Assembly: GCA_037074705.1 (NCBI GenBank)
Contig: CM073590.1
Coordinates: forward strand, 178,513,246-178,577,245
Length of the DNA: 64,000 nucleotides
Direction: 5' to 3'
From: Zhengitettix transpicula
Taxonomy: Eukaryota; Arthropoda; Insecta; Orthoptera; Tetrigidae
The position numbers and the translations under genes were made by a program. Below the pieces are notes generated by a model. It made no database searches and was not told where the DNA came from. It saw only the letters and a program-made list of their open reading frames with translations. This document shows, in pieces, positions 24,801 through 36,520 of this stretch (position 1 is the first letter of the stretch; each line of letters begins with the position of its first letter).

Positions 24801-25109
24801 TGTAGGTGACAAGTGGGTCGGTGTGGTTTTTAATCAAGAAGGAAAGAGTGTTAGTTGATCTGTAAGTGATGGACATGTAATATTATTTGGACGAACCTAT
24901 GATGTAGAAATTTGAAACAAGGAAGACGAGAAAAAATTTAGATTTGGGTGATTGGGGACGAATGGCACTAGGATATTTGATTTTGTTCAATCTAATGTTG
25001 ATGTGTTTATTACTAAAATTTAAATTTGGAAATTAAAATGTTCCGGACAATATTAATTGTAGTTAGAAAGTAATATAGCCTCTGTCTTCAATATTGTATA
25101 CCATAGCAT

Positions 25110-25400
25110 TCTTTTGGTTCGGAGGATGATCAGAAAAATTGAAAACTCGTCCGAAGTATGTTCACCCCTCTTTGATTTTCCATTGTCGTTGGGTTTAACT
25201 TTCGTTTTCGCTTTTGACTTCGTCACGTTTGTGCGATGTGACGTACTTACGGCTCTTGCGCGTCTTGAATCACCTGACGAAAGCATCAAGTACTGCAGAA
25301 ACGTTGTGTGGTATTTATTTAGCACTTATGTTTCTCTGTTATTTGGATATTTATTTATCTTATCTCTTTTGATATTGAAATGTTCAAATTAAAACTTCTA
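25110..25400 (+). repeat. Penelope-like terminal repeat, opposite orientation
   Basis: 'ccTGACGAAAGCATC', then 'GCAGAAACGTTGTGTGG', 'TATTTATTTAGCAC' and 'TTTGGATATTTATTT' match the terminal block style of the element at 24300, but on the plus strand. The two termini point away from each other about 0.9 kb apart. The open frames on both strands here (25053-25392) are shadows. Confidence 0.5.
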
Positions 25401-25404
25401 GAGA

Positions 25405-26095
25405 GAATGCATGCAAGAAACTATTATAGGATAATTTGTAATCCCTTGAAATCCTAAAACTTGCTACGGGGTTAAATATTATAAATATGATATTGTCCTA
25501 ACGGGCAATTATTCACTACAAATATTAATTATCATACGTAGATTTTAGTCCAGTATTCATGTTTCTATAGCAACGTTATTTTAAAGAACCCTTGCTGAAG
25601 TAACAAAACTCAACAATTAGTCGTAAATATGATTAATATTACATTAATAATGTAATTTTTAAGAATCTTTCTACCGGCCTGATTCATTTGCATGTGAACG
25701 AGGAGCGAAACGAATGATTCCGAGATTCCGTGAACGTTTTCATTAAATTTTGTTTCAATAATAATGTCTGAGCATGTGCTGCGGTTTTCTCTTCCGTCCA
25801 TGTTTGATTAAACCATGTCAAACGCGTACGTGCGGTTTTGTGTTCATATTTTTTGGTTTCGACATACTTCTCGGACCATTTTATAGTTCATAAATAATTT
25901 TCTAACTATTTTAATTTCAAGTGACGTGTCTGCTGCGTTTATTATTATACCTTTTTGTACATTTGTGTGTATTTATGTAATTACATGTTCAGTTTCTGTA
26001 ACATAGGACTAGTCCTAATAACTAATATTATTTTATAAATAATAAACAAACGATTCAGCCAATATGCCAGAAAATTTATTATTAATTAAACCAAA
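25405..26095. other. AT-rich spacer, nothing recognised
   Basis: A short minus-strand frame at 25610-25801 has a mixed composition but no motif. No repeat or splice-supported exon was seen. Confidence 0.45.
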
Positions 26096-26098
26096 AAA

Positions 26099-26340
26099 TT
26101 AGTTCATACGACGTTTCATCAACAATTTTGGGACTTCAGGTAAACACTTAATGTGAAGAATTTTTTCATATTTTTCTGACGCGGGAAGTAGAACATGGTT
26201 GAAAATGAATACGCCACTGGCACTTAACTTTAAACTATGCCACTCTGTAAGTTGTCGTCGATTCCAGAAGTTCCTGAATTTGGAGTTATGAATAAGGCAA
26301 CAGTTGTAATTAAGTATTCGTGGTAGGTGGGTAATTTTAT
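26099..26340 (-). pseudogene. Possible LINE-like protein fragment
   Basis: A minus-strand frame carries 'FRNFWNRRQLTEWHSLKLS' followed by 'ASGVFIFNHVLLPA'. This resembles, from memory, a segment after the reverse transcriptase in some non-LTR retrotransposon proteins, where a Trp-x-Ser-Leu block precedes Gly-Val-x-x-Phe. It ends at a stop at 26099. No reverse transcriptase motif is visible. The call is tentative and the fragment could be unrelated. Confidence 0.25.
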
Positions 26341-26344
26341 CACT

Positions 26345-26775
26345 TGGACTAGCTGGGTGCCCGGCGTTGCCCAAGTTTTCATAATTAAACTCAGCGACGT
26401 TCATAACCCCGGATTCGACTCCAATCTCGGTTGTTTAACTTTATTTTTATGTAACGCCTCTCCACCCCTATCCCTAACGGTGCTCCCCTTCTATGCAGAA
26501 AGGGGTTGAAATTATACACAAACAACATCTGCTATCAATTTCATTCATCCCGAAAATTCTTTATTTTAAATGTTTTGTTCATTTCCATCCCCCGTCCGAC
26601 CCCGGTAGCCGAGTCTTACTCCCAGTGTTTCTTCCCGGTTCGAAAGAAACATCTGTACGGAAATTTGCTCCACTTGTACGCGGAACATACATACACACAC
26701 ACACGCAAACAAACAAACCTAAATATATTTTCTTTATTGTATTTAGAAGGGTGATAATAAAATTTGTAAAATACA
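26345..26775 (+). repeat. GC-box repeat, single full copy
   Basis: 'gggtgcccggcgttgccc' begins a unit of about 425 bp with the same block order as the tandem array at 4512-5775. It ends with a CA-rich stretch (about 26691-26712) and 'ttagaagggtgataataaa'. Because it is complete and single, it is the best guide to the unit boundaries of the array. Confidence 0.65.
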
Positions 26776-26779
26776 AATT

Positions 26780-29690
26780 CCAGTATTTTCTAATTGGTCG
26801 TCGTCAACTGTAATTAATGAGACCGCAGACGTTTACCGAACTTTACTAACACCAGAAAATTCTTGTAAGAGAGGATCGGGTATTTGTGCAAATAGTAATC
26901 ACAGGCAATAATGAAGCTAAAGAGTATGAAGCGTAAGTAGAAACAGCTAAATTTAGGACACTGTCGCTGGTCTGGAAAATACACTTGGAGTTTTTTATTC
27001 TATGTCAGAGGTATGCCATATGCCAAAGTAAGCAACTATATTTTTTCCGTCACGTGTCTGGATCAATGTTTCTTAAATTTTACCTACAACTTACTTATCT
27101 TGAAAGGGAATATGGCCTTAAAATATTTTAGATTATTTACGATTCTCGCAAATCAACTTAGATCGCAGCAAATATGAAGTATTTTATGGTTAATCGAAAA
27201 TCACTTTCTTGATCATTCTAACTGCCGTTAACTAGGGCTCTGTTGAAGTTGCTGAACAAAAAATAACAAATTGGCCTAAGACTATGAAGTTCAGAAGAAG
27301 GCTCCAGTTGAAGCGAGTGACGCAATGTGACTTACAGCGCCTTCTGCTGTAAGTGCACTATACTTATCAAATGATCCACGTATGCCCAGTACTGAAACAC
27401 AGATCAAAAACCTGAATGAAACTTTGCGTAGAATATCACTATAATTGCAGTATAAAGTGCAAGACGATGGCAGAAATCATTCTATCTGATTAGCAATGTT
27501 ATCAATAAAAATATGTAACATTTATATTGTATGACTGAAATCCCTTAAGACCTAATAATTTACATCTCTATATTAGACGAAGTGTTGTCATCAATCCAAC
27601 GCATTAAAATTGAAGAGGCCATTAAAAATTAAGTTTATTATTTATCGGAATAGCCGGCGAATTTTAGTTCGGAAAGGAAATTCTTGCTTCTGGGAGATTC
27701 CTGAATGCCCTTGACTCGGCACAGGTATGTCGCGGCAATTGTGGCATGTTCTTGAAATATCTGAAAATAACTAGTCATTGAACCCGCCCAAAGAATTAGA
27801 AACAGCAAACTTTCCTCTGGCGCTAGAAGGGGGAGCAGAAGGAAATTTTGGCGGACTAGAGTTGCGGTATGACCACCGCAGAACGAAATCACACCAGAAA
27901 AAGAGAAAGAGTAAACCACCTGGAGCATTTCCCACGATCAGGCCGTTTTCTGCACGACAACTGCAGACCCTCCACTCCGAGATCCAGATTAATAAGATCG
28001 ACGTCTAATTATATAATATGTTACCATGTGGAACTTGTCCCTCGATCTACCTCTCTCTTTAGACAAACACATTTACACACAAAGAGCAAACTAAGTCGCA
28101 AAATAATCTAAAATGTTTTCACAGAATAGAAAATGTACATTCCAACAAATGATTTAGAAGTATGAAATATTTACCAAAGGATTTCATTAAATATATTTCT
28201 GTAACCATTTTTTAAAGAACATGTGTGCATCACGAAATTGACAAAATGTTGGAATATACATGTTCATTCTGTAAAAACATTCCAAAAGGTTATTCATGTT
28301 ATCTAAAATGTGTTGAAATGTTTGAGGTTTACAATTTTGTGAAAATAAACAGGTATATCATTTTATATAATAAAGTTTTTAAATTTACAAATAACGAGAG
28401 TTGAGCCAATAGATGCAAATAAAATAAAACCATCACAATTTATGTTTCAGTACTGATATGTGTTAAAAGCATGGAGGATAAATTATTCTATTTCTGACCA
28501 AATATTAGATATGGAAAGTGATATATAGAGCAAGAGTAGCAGAGTTCGCATGAATAATGTATTGGTGGGGAGTAGAAATTAAATTATACTCCTTCAAGAA
28601 ATTCGAAATGACAATAGGCAGAACGAGTTTGAGAAGGAACGATGCAGATGGACTAAGGTTGTTTGCGAAAGGGAAGTCACCAATTCATAAGGGGCCAAGA
28701 GGATTGATTATACGACAGTAACAAAACAGGACGAACAGACAGAATGAACGTAGAATCTTTATTAAAATTCGATAAAGTATCATCCATCTTGGCTTCAAAT
28801 AGATGATAACAATGCATTGGAGTTTCAACATGAACACCACGTTTATTTCTACAGAAGATGATTAATTGTACATCTGATGCAAATTCCTCAGTTTACATAG
28901 TAAATCTAAAGGTTTAGTTGAAACAGGTGGAACAAACATTCTTGTTTCAAAAGTAAATATCAAGAAATTACGTTATACCATAGATATTTCAATAACAAAT
29001 AGTTACACACGTCTGTGGGGAAAATCACAGTTTTTAAATTCTTAAGACTTAATAGATAGTTCCTATGATTAATCCAAGAACTCTTCAATATTTTTAATTC
29101 ATTCATACAAACTTACACAAACAATGACGTCGCTTATAAAATTATTTTAAATACGAATAAAAATAAAAGGGAAATGTTGTTTGAATATCGGACCAATTAT
29201 GACCACACATTGAGTCGAACAAATTCAATCTATAAAAATATTAGAGGATAATAATTCGGCATTTGTTAACAAAACAACAGCTGATGTCTTTCTGTGTAAA
29301 TCACTACATAACGACGTAAAGAACCGATGGCAGCTGACGCAAAATGAGACTTATTTTTGGCAAAAGAATTTCTCATACGGCTGTACATAAAATTATTAGT
29401 TAGAACCTTCTAGACTAGTGTTTCCCCTGCCCCACCTAAGTATTTCTAATACATATACATATTTTTTATATTAAAAAATGAACTATTTCCTAAAGAAAAC
29501 TAATTTCAACTTTTGTATCCGAGTTCTTCATTCGGTGCATAAATAAAGTAATAATTTATGTTGAACTGAGACCGCAAAACCCTTTGGAGCTTTTGTAAAA
29601 AATTAGGCTCTTATATGATTCAACACGCGGAGTTGGAGCTAGACTACAGTAGACAACCACTTAGGAATACAGTACGTACTATTCCTTCAC
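26780..29690. other. Non-coding stretch, nothing recognised
   Basis: AT-rich with scattered short frames. One at 27778-28111 is somewhat less AT-rich but has no motif and competes with two other frames. No clear repeat structure was seen. Confidence 0.4.
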
Positions 29691-29780
29691 TAAACATCAC
29701 CTATTTTGTCTGTTTTTGGCTATTTATCCTATCATTAATTTTTTTAAAAAGAGGCGTAAATTTTTCATTTTAATAAAATA
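29690..29780 (+). repeat. Fragment of the Penelope-like terminal block
   Basis: 'ttttgtctgtttttggctat' and 'gaggcgtaaatttttcatttt' match the sequence after the palindrome at 1590-1660. It is a short, diverged piece without coding sequence. Confidence 0.4.
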
Positions 29781-29952
29781 TAATATATTATAGTGCATCT
29801 TTAAAATTATTCGTAGGCTTATCAAATTAGACATTTATATTACGTCAAATTCAAATCGGGCGAACATTTGAATATGCGTCGCGTCGTTGCGCCCGTCTGA
29901 CGCGTGATAGGGGATCAAAACTTGAACCCGAGTTCACCAATTACAAGAAGTA

Positions 29953-30245
29953 AATATGAATATAAAGGCAATACACGAGCATATAAATAAATTAACAGAC
30001 GTGCTTCAATCTCACCACGATAATGCATCTATAGATTTTGCTGTCATTTTCGATAAGCACAAAAAATTTGCGAAGAACTGGACGCTGAAATTAAGCGTCC
30101 TCTAGTGGTGGAAAAATCTGGTCTATAGATCAAATAAACCATCTGTATATGTAGAAAAAAATTTCAGAATATCTATCTCCATTCCTCATTTAGAATCTAT
30201 AATTTATTCTCCGAGAAATTGATTTTCTTCAACACACAATAAATT
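29953..30245 (+). pseudogene. hAT-type transposase fragment (DUF4371-like segment)
   Basis: Reading frames at 29956-30110 and onward give 'INKLTDVLQSHHDNASIDF', 'FDKHKKFA', then 'RSNKPSVYVEKNFRISI' and 'SIPHLESIIYS'. The order (helical segment, basic block before Arg-Ser-Asn, then a Phe-x-x-Ser/Ile-x-x-Pro-x-Leu-x-Ser block) is that of the middle part of hAT-related ZMYM1-like proteins. It has a frameshift near 30105 and stops, and it is cut off by the LINE fragment that follows directly. Family call from memory of the motif order; moderate certainty. Confidence 0.5.
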
Positions 30246-30254
30246 ATTTCTATC

Positions 30255-31036
30255 TACATGGCCACTGAACTCTGTATAAACGTCCCGGATAACAATAACC
30301 TGATTCTAGCAGACTCATCTGAAGCAATCAAAGATATCATAAACCTCCAAAAAAGGAACAAAACATTGAACGTCATTAGGGACAATATCACGAAGATAAG
30401 GAATAGAAATCAAAACATCTGTCTAGCATGGAAACCTCAACCTCAGGGCCGACAAGTTGGCAAAAGTAGCATCCAAAACCATACACAACAGAGAAAACGA
30501 ATTTCAGTGCAACAGCAAGGAAACGTGGAACTTCTGTAAAGAAAAACTCGAAAACAGGTGGAACGAAAAAAGGAGAATAATTCACAGTGAACTAGTACAC
30601 TACAAAGATAAAACAATTCCCAAAACCATAAACAGAAAAAAACGGTGATGTCACCTAGATTAAGAACCTTCCACTCAGTTTGTACTCATGCGTTCCTATT
30701 TACCAGATCTACCCAACCAACCTGTGAAGAATGCAGTCAACCACTAACAATTCCCCATATACTCTTCTATTGCAACAGGTCCAACGACTTCAGAAAAGCT
30801 ACAATCTCAAACACCACGTCTCAGACCTCTGTACTTCAACAACAGCTGTCTTGGACCTCATTAAATTTATCGAGGAAGCAAACCTAAGTGAACAAATATA
30901 ATTGCTAATAAAGTTAAGAATGTATGTAAATAATAACGCAAAGTAAACTATTGTAAATAACATACGGGTCGCCAATGACCAAGATGTCGACGCGACCGTT
31001 ATAAACCTCAATTTTTTTTTTTTAAAAAAAAAAAGC
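30255..31036 (+). pseudogene. LINE 3' end: RNase H remnant, C-terminal zinc knuckle, A-tail
   Basis: The frame opens with 'LILADSSEAIKDIINLQK', the RNase H segment in which the Asp is catalytic. A frameshift near 30450 leads into 'KVASKTIHN', where an RNase H domain normally ends. A third frame, from 30645, gives 'SPRLRTFHSVCTHAF' and 'PTCEECSQPLTIPHILFYC'. This is the Cys-x2-Cys...His...Cys block that ends ORF2 of RNase H-bearing LINEs. A short 3' UTR ('gaccgttataaacctcaa') then runs into T and A runs at 31011-31034. The copy is 5'-truncated and frameshifted. Confidence 0.75.
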
Positions 31037-31279
31037 ATTTTCGCTTATGCAGCTCCGCCCAGAAAATATGAGAAAGTTAGACAACTCTTCAGTTTTAACC
31101 GTGGAAGAAGATATGCAGAACCTTTACGGAGGTTTTCTACATTAATTGTATTGCCGAGGCTACCACCGTTTTACCCAACGCCATGCGAGACAATCAAAAT
31201 TGATCTATTCCAGCGACAACATGTGCATTTAGATCGCTACTACGAGTCAAGACGTGAAATCGGTCAACGATGGGAGACA

Positions 31280-31905
31280 CGAGCCTAAGCGGACTGTGCA
31301 TACTCAGTGTTCACAGGAAAAGAGAAGAGGAGACTGAATTGGGATGGCTACGACACAACAAACCGTTCGGTTCTCAGGTCTGACAAGCACAGCCTCAGTG
31401 TCTATGAGTCTAGCGTTCATTATTCCGGTATCGCACTATTTAACAGCCTTCCTGAACATCAACAACTACAACGCATTCGTCAAGGACTGTAAAGCTTTTC
31501 TTGTAAATGGAACTTATTACTCCGTACACATTCGCTGAACTGCCTTGCCTACAAAATTGGCGAATATGCTATAAATATGTAAATAGTTTGTCCAGTTTTC
31601 TTCTTTTGGTTCTGTTTTCCTGCCTCTGCTTTCTGTTTTATTAAATATCCATGACGACATCCCTCAGTACCTAACGACAGGAGATGAACACCAGGAAGTG
31701 TTGTGTGCGTGTTTCTTACATAAAGTTGTATGAATGTGGTGACTGGACGAATGTGAACAATGCCTTATTGATATGAAATTTTTTGTGTAACTTATTAATT
31801 ATTACTATAAATTCATTTTAAATGGAATTGATCTACTGTACATTTGTAACGAATCCTATTTCCTCATTTGAGGGCTAATGGAGAATAAATCTATCTATCT
31901 AACTA
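31280..31905 (+). pseudogene. Second LINE 3' end with (ATCT) tail
   Basis: A frame from about 31340 reads 'LRSDKHSLSVYESSVHYSG' then 'IALFNSLPEHQQ'. This is the conserved C-terminal block of Jockey/CR1-like ORF2 proteins (Phe-Asn-x-Leu-Pro). After a frameshift it continues to 'DCKAFLVNGTYYSV'. The 3' UTR runs to 'gagaataaatctatctatct' at about 31880-31903, and short ATCT repeats are a usual 3' tail of such elements. It is truncated at the 5' side. Confidence 0.7.
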
Positions 31906-32756
31906 AATTCATTGTCAAGATGATGAACAAATTTAGACACCAACCTAGACGGCTCAAGTTTTTATTCAAGCCGTGACTTCATAAAATATTTATTTCTTAA
32001 TCCTTTTCTGTGTATTTCCTTCCTTGGCAGGGGATCTCATTGTGGGAGAAAATTTTTATTCTGATTCTCTGGTGGTTTATCGACAATACTTTTTGACCCA
32101 GGCACCAGATCTGTTCGTGGAGGCCATTCCCTCTGTGTGTAGTGTTTTCCTCTTGCGAGACTGTCCCACTCACACTCTTGATGTAACCCTCTTGCAAACA
32201 CAACAGCATCGCAATGACTTTGAAATTTCCACAAGTTGTTCTGGAAGCGTCCACCTCACTCACTCACAGCAGAGGAACTCTTGTCACAATGCCTAACACA
32301 TGCAGCTCTTCTAATTTTCCATAACTTGTAACCCTGAGCTGGGAGACAATTTTAACCTTAATAGTCGTGTTCAGCGCATCTCAATTTATAAAACACGGCT
32401 ACTTTACTTTCTGTAAAAGATAAAAAGTGAAAATTTTTTGACGAGTAATCATTCGTGATATAGCCGTAGGCTATATAGTATTTGAAGTATTTTAAGGCTT
32501 ATAAATTGTTTTCTCTTTTGAACGTTAGTTTTAGTGTTACATACTATACTTACTGTAACAGCCACGGGCGCAACGTTTGTAGTTAAATATAAATGAATAA
32601 TAAACACTCTTCTCTTAGTTCTGCAATAAAGCTATTTGCGCTGTAACCACTTCAGAATTCAACATGTTGTCTGAGTTGGCTTGACTCCAGGACCCTTTTT
32701 GTGAATATTATAATGGATAATTTGTTTCTTATGCGGGTTAGTTTTTGTCAAGCAAT
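31906..32756. other. Spacer with no recognised content
   Basis: Opposing frames at 31997-32296 have near-balanced composition, but neither shows a motif or splice sites I trust. The rest is AT-rich. Confidence 0.4.
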
Positions 32757-32760
32757 ATAT

Positions 32761-33828
32761 TGTAATATACACAATTAATTCCTTAATTAAATGAAATTTG
32801 AAGAATTTGCCTCTCGTTGAAGCTATTGATGTAATAATTAAATGGAAGGCGTTATTTAAATAAAAGAATTAATAAAATTTACAAACAATATTTATTTATT
32901 TTGTGGCAATAATTTAAAAACAATTAAAAATTTAAAATATTAAATCTCAGGGTCTTCACTGGGTTTGATAATGGACACATCAATTATATTTAAAATCTTA
33001 TTAACAACCAAATCACATTTACCTAAACAATACGTCGACTAACAGAAAAGAAATTAACTTGCCAATTAAAATAGAACGAAATGAAAAAGTAAAGAGATTA
33101 ACTCTGATTAACAATTTAAGATGAGAACGAAATCTGACTTCTATCTTTTAATTACGTTTACATAAATCATTATTTGGTATTTTGTTACTCACATCTGTCC
33201 GGTTGGTTCCAGCATTTCCTTTTTGGTTTCGAAAATACACTATTGCGAGATTTTACACTGTTTCTAAGATTCACAGATTTTACACTGATTCTAGTCAAAA
33301 TTGATAGGATGTCAGGAACTCGGATGATCCTCCTTTTTTGTCAGCTATCTGTTGACTGCTTGCCTTAGGTGAATTCTGTTTGCCTTAGGTGAATTCTGTG
33401 GTTTGTAGATTTGCTAGTCTTTTACCGCTTTCGTCTTAAACTGCAATTTTACTATTTCTGACTGGCTATGGACGTAAAACTGCTTTTACTTAGCAAGTTT
33501 CGATGTAATGCTTTCGTGAATGTTTTACTTTGTCTTCTACTCGCAACTTTGTCTAATAATAATACAATAAACAACGGCTAGTCTCTGCTCTAGTATCACT
33601 TGTTCCGTCCTCCGAAATGTACCGGCACCAACCAACTCTGTTAAATCCTAGTCACCAACTGAACTATCGTCTTGAGTTTTAGCGCGCATACGCAATTTTG
33701 ACCTTCCGACAAAGGAACAGAGCTGGGTTACATTGTCGCTATGGAAGCTCCTGCCGCAATAATAGATTTCTCAAACAATTTAAATTTTTATGTTCAAATA
33801 ATTAATGTCCTAATTAGTTGGCATTACA
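32761..33828 (-). mobile_element. Solo LTR-like element, inverted (1068 bp)
   Basis: On the minus strand it starts TGTAATGCCAACTAATTAGG at 33828 and ends TATTACA at 32761. It is flanked by ATAT on both sides (32757-32760 and 33829-33832). It is homologous along its length to the element at 40371-42866, and both contain the 'ATCAAACCCAGT' block followed by an AT-rich end. An internal TGTAAT (its minus-strand ATTACA) lies 69 bp before the terminus. No coding sequence. Confidence 0.75.
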
Positions 33829-34109
33829 ATATAATTTTTGTGACGTAGTATTACATATATCCGAGTTTCAATTCTTCAGCACTTTTCTTAATCTTTTTAC
33901 GGTTTTTGCTTTAACATTTGGTACATGATCTCTTCTGCGACAACTTGTGTATACTGTGTTCATATTTCTATTGAACTGTAGTACGAATTATATATTTTCT
34001 GACCTGTAACGATTTATAGGTTCTGAATCGGAACTGTATGAGATACGAATTAACAGATTTGAAACAAAACTTCATTAATGAAATGATATATGATAATAAG
34101 ATAAGAGTC

Positions 34110-34280
34110 TGTATTTGGCTATCTTTCTTATTCAACTGACGAGTGCAGTTGTGTTGCTCTAGGCTCTTCTTCGCACCTGTGGAACGGGACAAGGATCCCA
34201 GAAACGTTGTGTGGTATTTCTATTATCACTCTTTTGTCTGAATTGGCTATCTTTCTTATTAATGGATAAATTGAAATAAA
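34110..34280 (+). repeat. Penelope-like terminal repeat copy
   Basis: 'gcagttgtgttgctctaggc', 'gcacctgtggaacgggac', 'ggatcccagaaacgttgtg' and 'gaattggctatctttctta' match 2020-2170 nearly base for base. It is the youngest-looking pair in the window. No coding sequence adjoins it. Confidence 0.65.
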
Positions 34281-34284
34281 AAAA

Positions 34285-35035
34285 AACTACACCTATAAAA
34301 TGGCACAAACGTTTACGCTTTTCTCTAACTATCGCCAAATAAACACCCTTCTTTTGGCTGTTAACCTTAGTAAGGAAGTTCTGTGAGACTTCACTAATCC
34401 TTTCGGGAATTTTCTGCAATCTATTTTTTTTTACCTGTTGCCTCTTCGCTCCATCAGCACGCGTAAGAATTCAAATGCAAATTAGAATTTCGCATAAACT
34501 ATTTAAATAATACCGATTGCCCGAAATAATGCCCTACAAAAATATCCTTACATATATTTACTTAGACCTGATACATTTCCGCCAGTTCACAATAAAAATG
34601 TTATAATATTAATCATTCTCGGTGATGTATAAGTAGTTCTTGGGTTTCCACCCGGGACAAAGAAAACTAAAGCTATGACGTTTCGATTGCGGGCTTTGCC
34701 AACATTCAAAAGTGAGAAACGTAGTGGCTTAAACTTTCTTCGAACTGGACGGAAAACCCAAACCTACACCGGGAAAACCTTAGATTTTTAATTCTCGTTT
34801 ATGTAACTCCCTAATGTTTTATTAAAATATATTTTGGCGTAATTCTGCATTGAAGGATTGGGATTTTTTAAGTGACGGGTGAAATCCCGAACTTAATGCA
34901 GACGGCTGTTAAAGAAATTAAGTATACTATAGTTCTTTGCCGTGTTGTTTTTCATATTCGCTGGTGGTATTTGAAATTGACAACTATTAATTTAGTACTA
35001 AATGAGAATGCTGCTGTATCAAATTTCAGCAATAC
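34285..35035. other. Spacer, nothing recognised
   Basis: AT-rich with short frames only. At about 34675-34700 a 'gacgtttcgattgcgggc' block recalls repeat-terminus motifs seen elsewhere, but it is isolated. Confidence 0.4.
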
Positions 35036-35243
35036 ACGTATGGGTCATTCCATGCCAAGTGACCAAATCGTGTTTTGAGTACCACCTTGGATTTTGATGA
35101 AATTTGGTGATAGTGTTGAGTAAAGCTTCAAGTGATGTTATGCAAAATCTAAGATTCACTAGTAGTATAGAGGGGGCGCCAGGGCCTGCTGAAAAGAAGT
35201 CACCTGTGCAATTCAACGGTGCGCGTGAATAGATACTGTTGTA

Positions 35244-36520
35244 CGAGGGTGAATCGAATATAAACGAGACTTTTGGACCTGCGCGCGCAATAGTGATGGA
35301 AGAACGTTCCGCTGTTAGGTTGGTTTGTCAGGAGTGGGGGAAGCACGTGACTCATCATCATAGACTCGCTCAGTGTCCATCGTTACGATGTCCGAGCAGG
35401 AGGTACCTCCCTCTATTGCGCAACGTATTGTTATCAAGTTTTTAGCTGCAGAAGGTGTAAAACCGGCCGAAATCTTGAGAAGATTGACTGCACAGTTCGG
35501 GGAAGAGACGCTGTCGCGAGCTAGAGTGTTTGCTTGGCATAAACAGTTCGTGGAGGGCCGTGAACGTGTTGAAAATGAGAACCATGACCACAGACCCCAC
35601 ACCAGCACTACGGCGGGCAACATCGACAGTGTTCGTCAACTTGTTGAAAGTGATAGGCGTCTAACAACTTCGGATATTGCAATTGAGGTTGGAATAAGTT
35701 ATGGGAGCACTTACTCTATACTCTCAGAGGAGCTACGGTATCGCAAAGTGGGTTCCTCGCCTTCTCACAGTTGACCAGAAACTGAATCGTTTTCAAGTGT
35801 GTGAGCGTCTTCTTGCACGATTTCGGGAAGAAGGAGGCCCATTTCTTTCTCACATTGTCACCTGTGATGAAACGTGGGTGCATCACTACACCCCTGAGTC
35901 GAAACAAGCGAGTATGGAGTGGAGGAAGAAAGAAGGAACCGGACCAGTGAAAGCCAAGTCACGATTATCGGCTGGCAAGGTTTTGGCTACCGTTTTTTTA
36001 ACCAGCGTGGCCTGCTGCACCTTGATTTTTTGCATGAGCGCATAACAATTAATGCGGCATACTACTGCCAAATTTTGACTGAGGTCAGACTTGCATATCG
36101 CCGCAAAAGACGAGACCTTCCGATGAGAAAAGTGATTCTCCTCCATGACAATGCTCGCCCCCATACAGCAGCCCTGACCGTACAAAAATTGGAGCAACTG
36201 GGTTGGGAGACACTGGAACACCCTCCATACAGTCCAGACCTGTCTCCCTGCGACTTCCATGTCTTTGGTCCTCTCAAGGAAGCTTTGGGAGGGCAAAAAT
36301 TCCACAGCAATAATGAGGTTGAAGCATATGTGCGCAATTGACTACAAACACGACCTGACTCTTTTTACGTGGAAGGAATTAAAAAATTACCTATACGCTG
36401 GGAAAAATGTGTTTATAAATCAGGAGATTATGTAGAAAAATAAACTATGATTGTTTGTGCGTTTAAAATCAAAATAAATATTTAAAAAAATAAGTCTTGT
36501 TTATATTTGATTCACCCTCG
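35244..36520 (+). mobile_element. Mariner element, full length, with TA duplication
   Basis: A 1277-bp unit with 29-bp inverted ends (left CGAGGGTGAATCGAATATAA, right its near-perfect complement ending at 36520). It is flanked by TA at 35242-35243 and 36521-36522, the standard mariner target duplication. The length is the usual one for the family. The insertion point falls in 'gttgTAgaactg'. The second tandem block of the host element still carries the empty version ('gttgtggaactg' at about 37042-37053). Confidence 0.93.
35388..36443 (+). pseudogene. Mariner transposase, two frameshifts and one stop
   Basis: The start is ATG 35388 (MSEQEVPPSI...), followed by an HTH region 'AEGVKPAEILRRL' and 'FAWHKQFVEGRE'. 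The first frameshift falls near 35745, after 'LRYRKV'. The next frame carries 'HIVTCDETWVHHY', with the first catalytic Asp at 35866-35868. A second frameshift in a T-run near 35995 leads to 'VILLHDNARPHTA' (second Asp at 36147-36149) and 'YSPDLSPCDFHVF' (third Asp at 36252-36254), giving the DD34D spacing. A stop at 36339-36341 breaks the C-terminus, which otherwise runs to 36443. The three catalytic Asp codons are intact, so inactivation is recent. Function in life: cut-and-paste transposition in the nucleus. Confidence 0.9.

Noticed and set aside
29870..29945. GC-rich patch resembling a tRNA-like box
   Set aside because: No cloverleaf could be drawn; the A and B box spacing is wrong.
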